From NCBI GenBank assembly GCA_030141605.1, contig JAQGDQ010000159.1, positions 228,501 through 292,500 on the forward strand: a DNA stretch of 64,000 nucleotides, written 5' to 3'. The notes beneath the pieces were generated by a model. The model searched no databases, had not been told where the DNA came from, and worked only from the letters and a program-made list of their open reading frames with translations. A program made the translations under genes and the position numbers. Shown here piece after piece: positions 63,699 through 64,000 of this stretch; positions within the stretch are counted from its first letter, which is position 1, and each line of letters begins with the position of its first letter. The stretch is from Tubiluchus corallicola. Taxonomy: Eukaryota > Priapulida > Priapulimorpha > Priapulimorphida > Tubiluchidae.

Positions 63699-64000
63699 CT
63701 GCATTCAGCTGTAACTATTGTTTTTACAGTGTGAAAATTGTTAAGTAACAAAGCCAATTCTGGTCTTATTCAGTTTATTTTATTTAGGAAGTGTTTATTG
63801 AATTGTTCAGTGCATCTATGACAGTGCGGCCTATAATAGTGAACATAATTGTTCGCCTATTGCATACACATCTCTCGTAGAATCCTTCTCGTTTCATTTA
63901 TCACTGATTTTATGCATCTGCACCTTTGTACGTATTTTGCTGCATCTGTATTTTTTTGATGGTATTTTATAATATTATTTTTATATTAGCCATACAGAAG

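Overview
This is an AT-rich, intron-rich and gene-poor stretch of nuclear DNA from an animal, most likely an invertebrate. The evidence is spliceosomal introns with canonical GT-AG borders, long introns, abundant microsatellites, LINE, SINE and DNA-transposon relics, and metazoan gene families (two-pore-domain K+ channels and a transmembrane zona pellucida (ZP) domain protein). A degenerate run of CCCTAA units (30091-30180) suggests TTAGGG-type telomeres, which argues weakly against an insect. A ZP protein of this layout fits a cuticle-bearing ecdysozoan, but the species cannot be fixed from the sequence.

Layout. (1) 1298-2304 (+): the last three coding exons of a gene resembling the C-terminus of TLDc-domain proteins (MEAK7-like); its 5' part lies left of the window. 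One of its introns appears to be GC-AG. (2) 3754-23129 (-), tail-to-tail with it: a complete 15-exon ZP-domain transmembrane gene that I reconstructed exon by exon. It gives 1070 codons plus stop, with matching phases at every junction. The order is signal peptide, long Pro/Gln/Tyr-rich ectodomain with repeated FNP[YF] motifs, bipartite ZP domain, RGKR furin-type site, single membrane span and a Cys-rich cytoplasmic tail. A 951-bp pogo-like transposon sits in intron 6. The 9.3-kb intron 1 holds a LINE reverse-transcriptase relic and a 674-bp hairpin with 260-bp arms. (3) 23.2-31 kb: gene-poor DNA with a mariner-type MITE, a tRNA-like sequence, telomere-like repeats and a tandem duplication of about 205 bp. 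(4) 32044-38186 (-): a complete two-exon K2P channel of 410 residues. (5) 38.2-57 kb: repeats, LINE remains and an unusual transposon with palindromic tandem ends. (6) 57085-57583 (+): the first coding exon of a second K2P channel, split at the same GYG codon and phase as the first; the rest lies beyond the right edge. (7) 57.6-64 kb: intron or intergenic DNA with a tRNA-derived SINE flanked by 21-bp direct repeats and a second element with tandem terminal repeats.

The genes do not form an evident pathway. The two K2P genes lie head-to-head about 19 kb apart and probably derive from an old duplication. The ZP protein is probably an apical extracellular-matrix or cuticle organiser. The most distinctive signals are the long intronic hairpin, the perfect 27-bp hairpin 77 bp upstream of a K2P splice acceptor, the two elements with tandem inverted ends, and the cysteine clusters on the cytosolic parts of the K2P and ZP proteins. 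All coordinates come from reading the sequence by eye; no database search was run.
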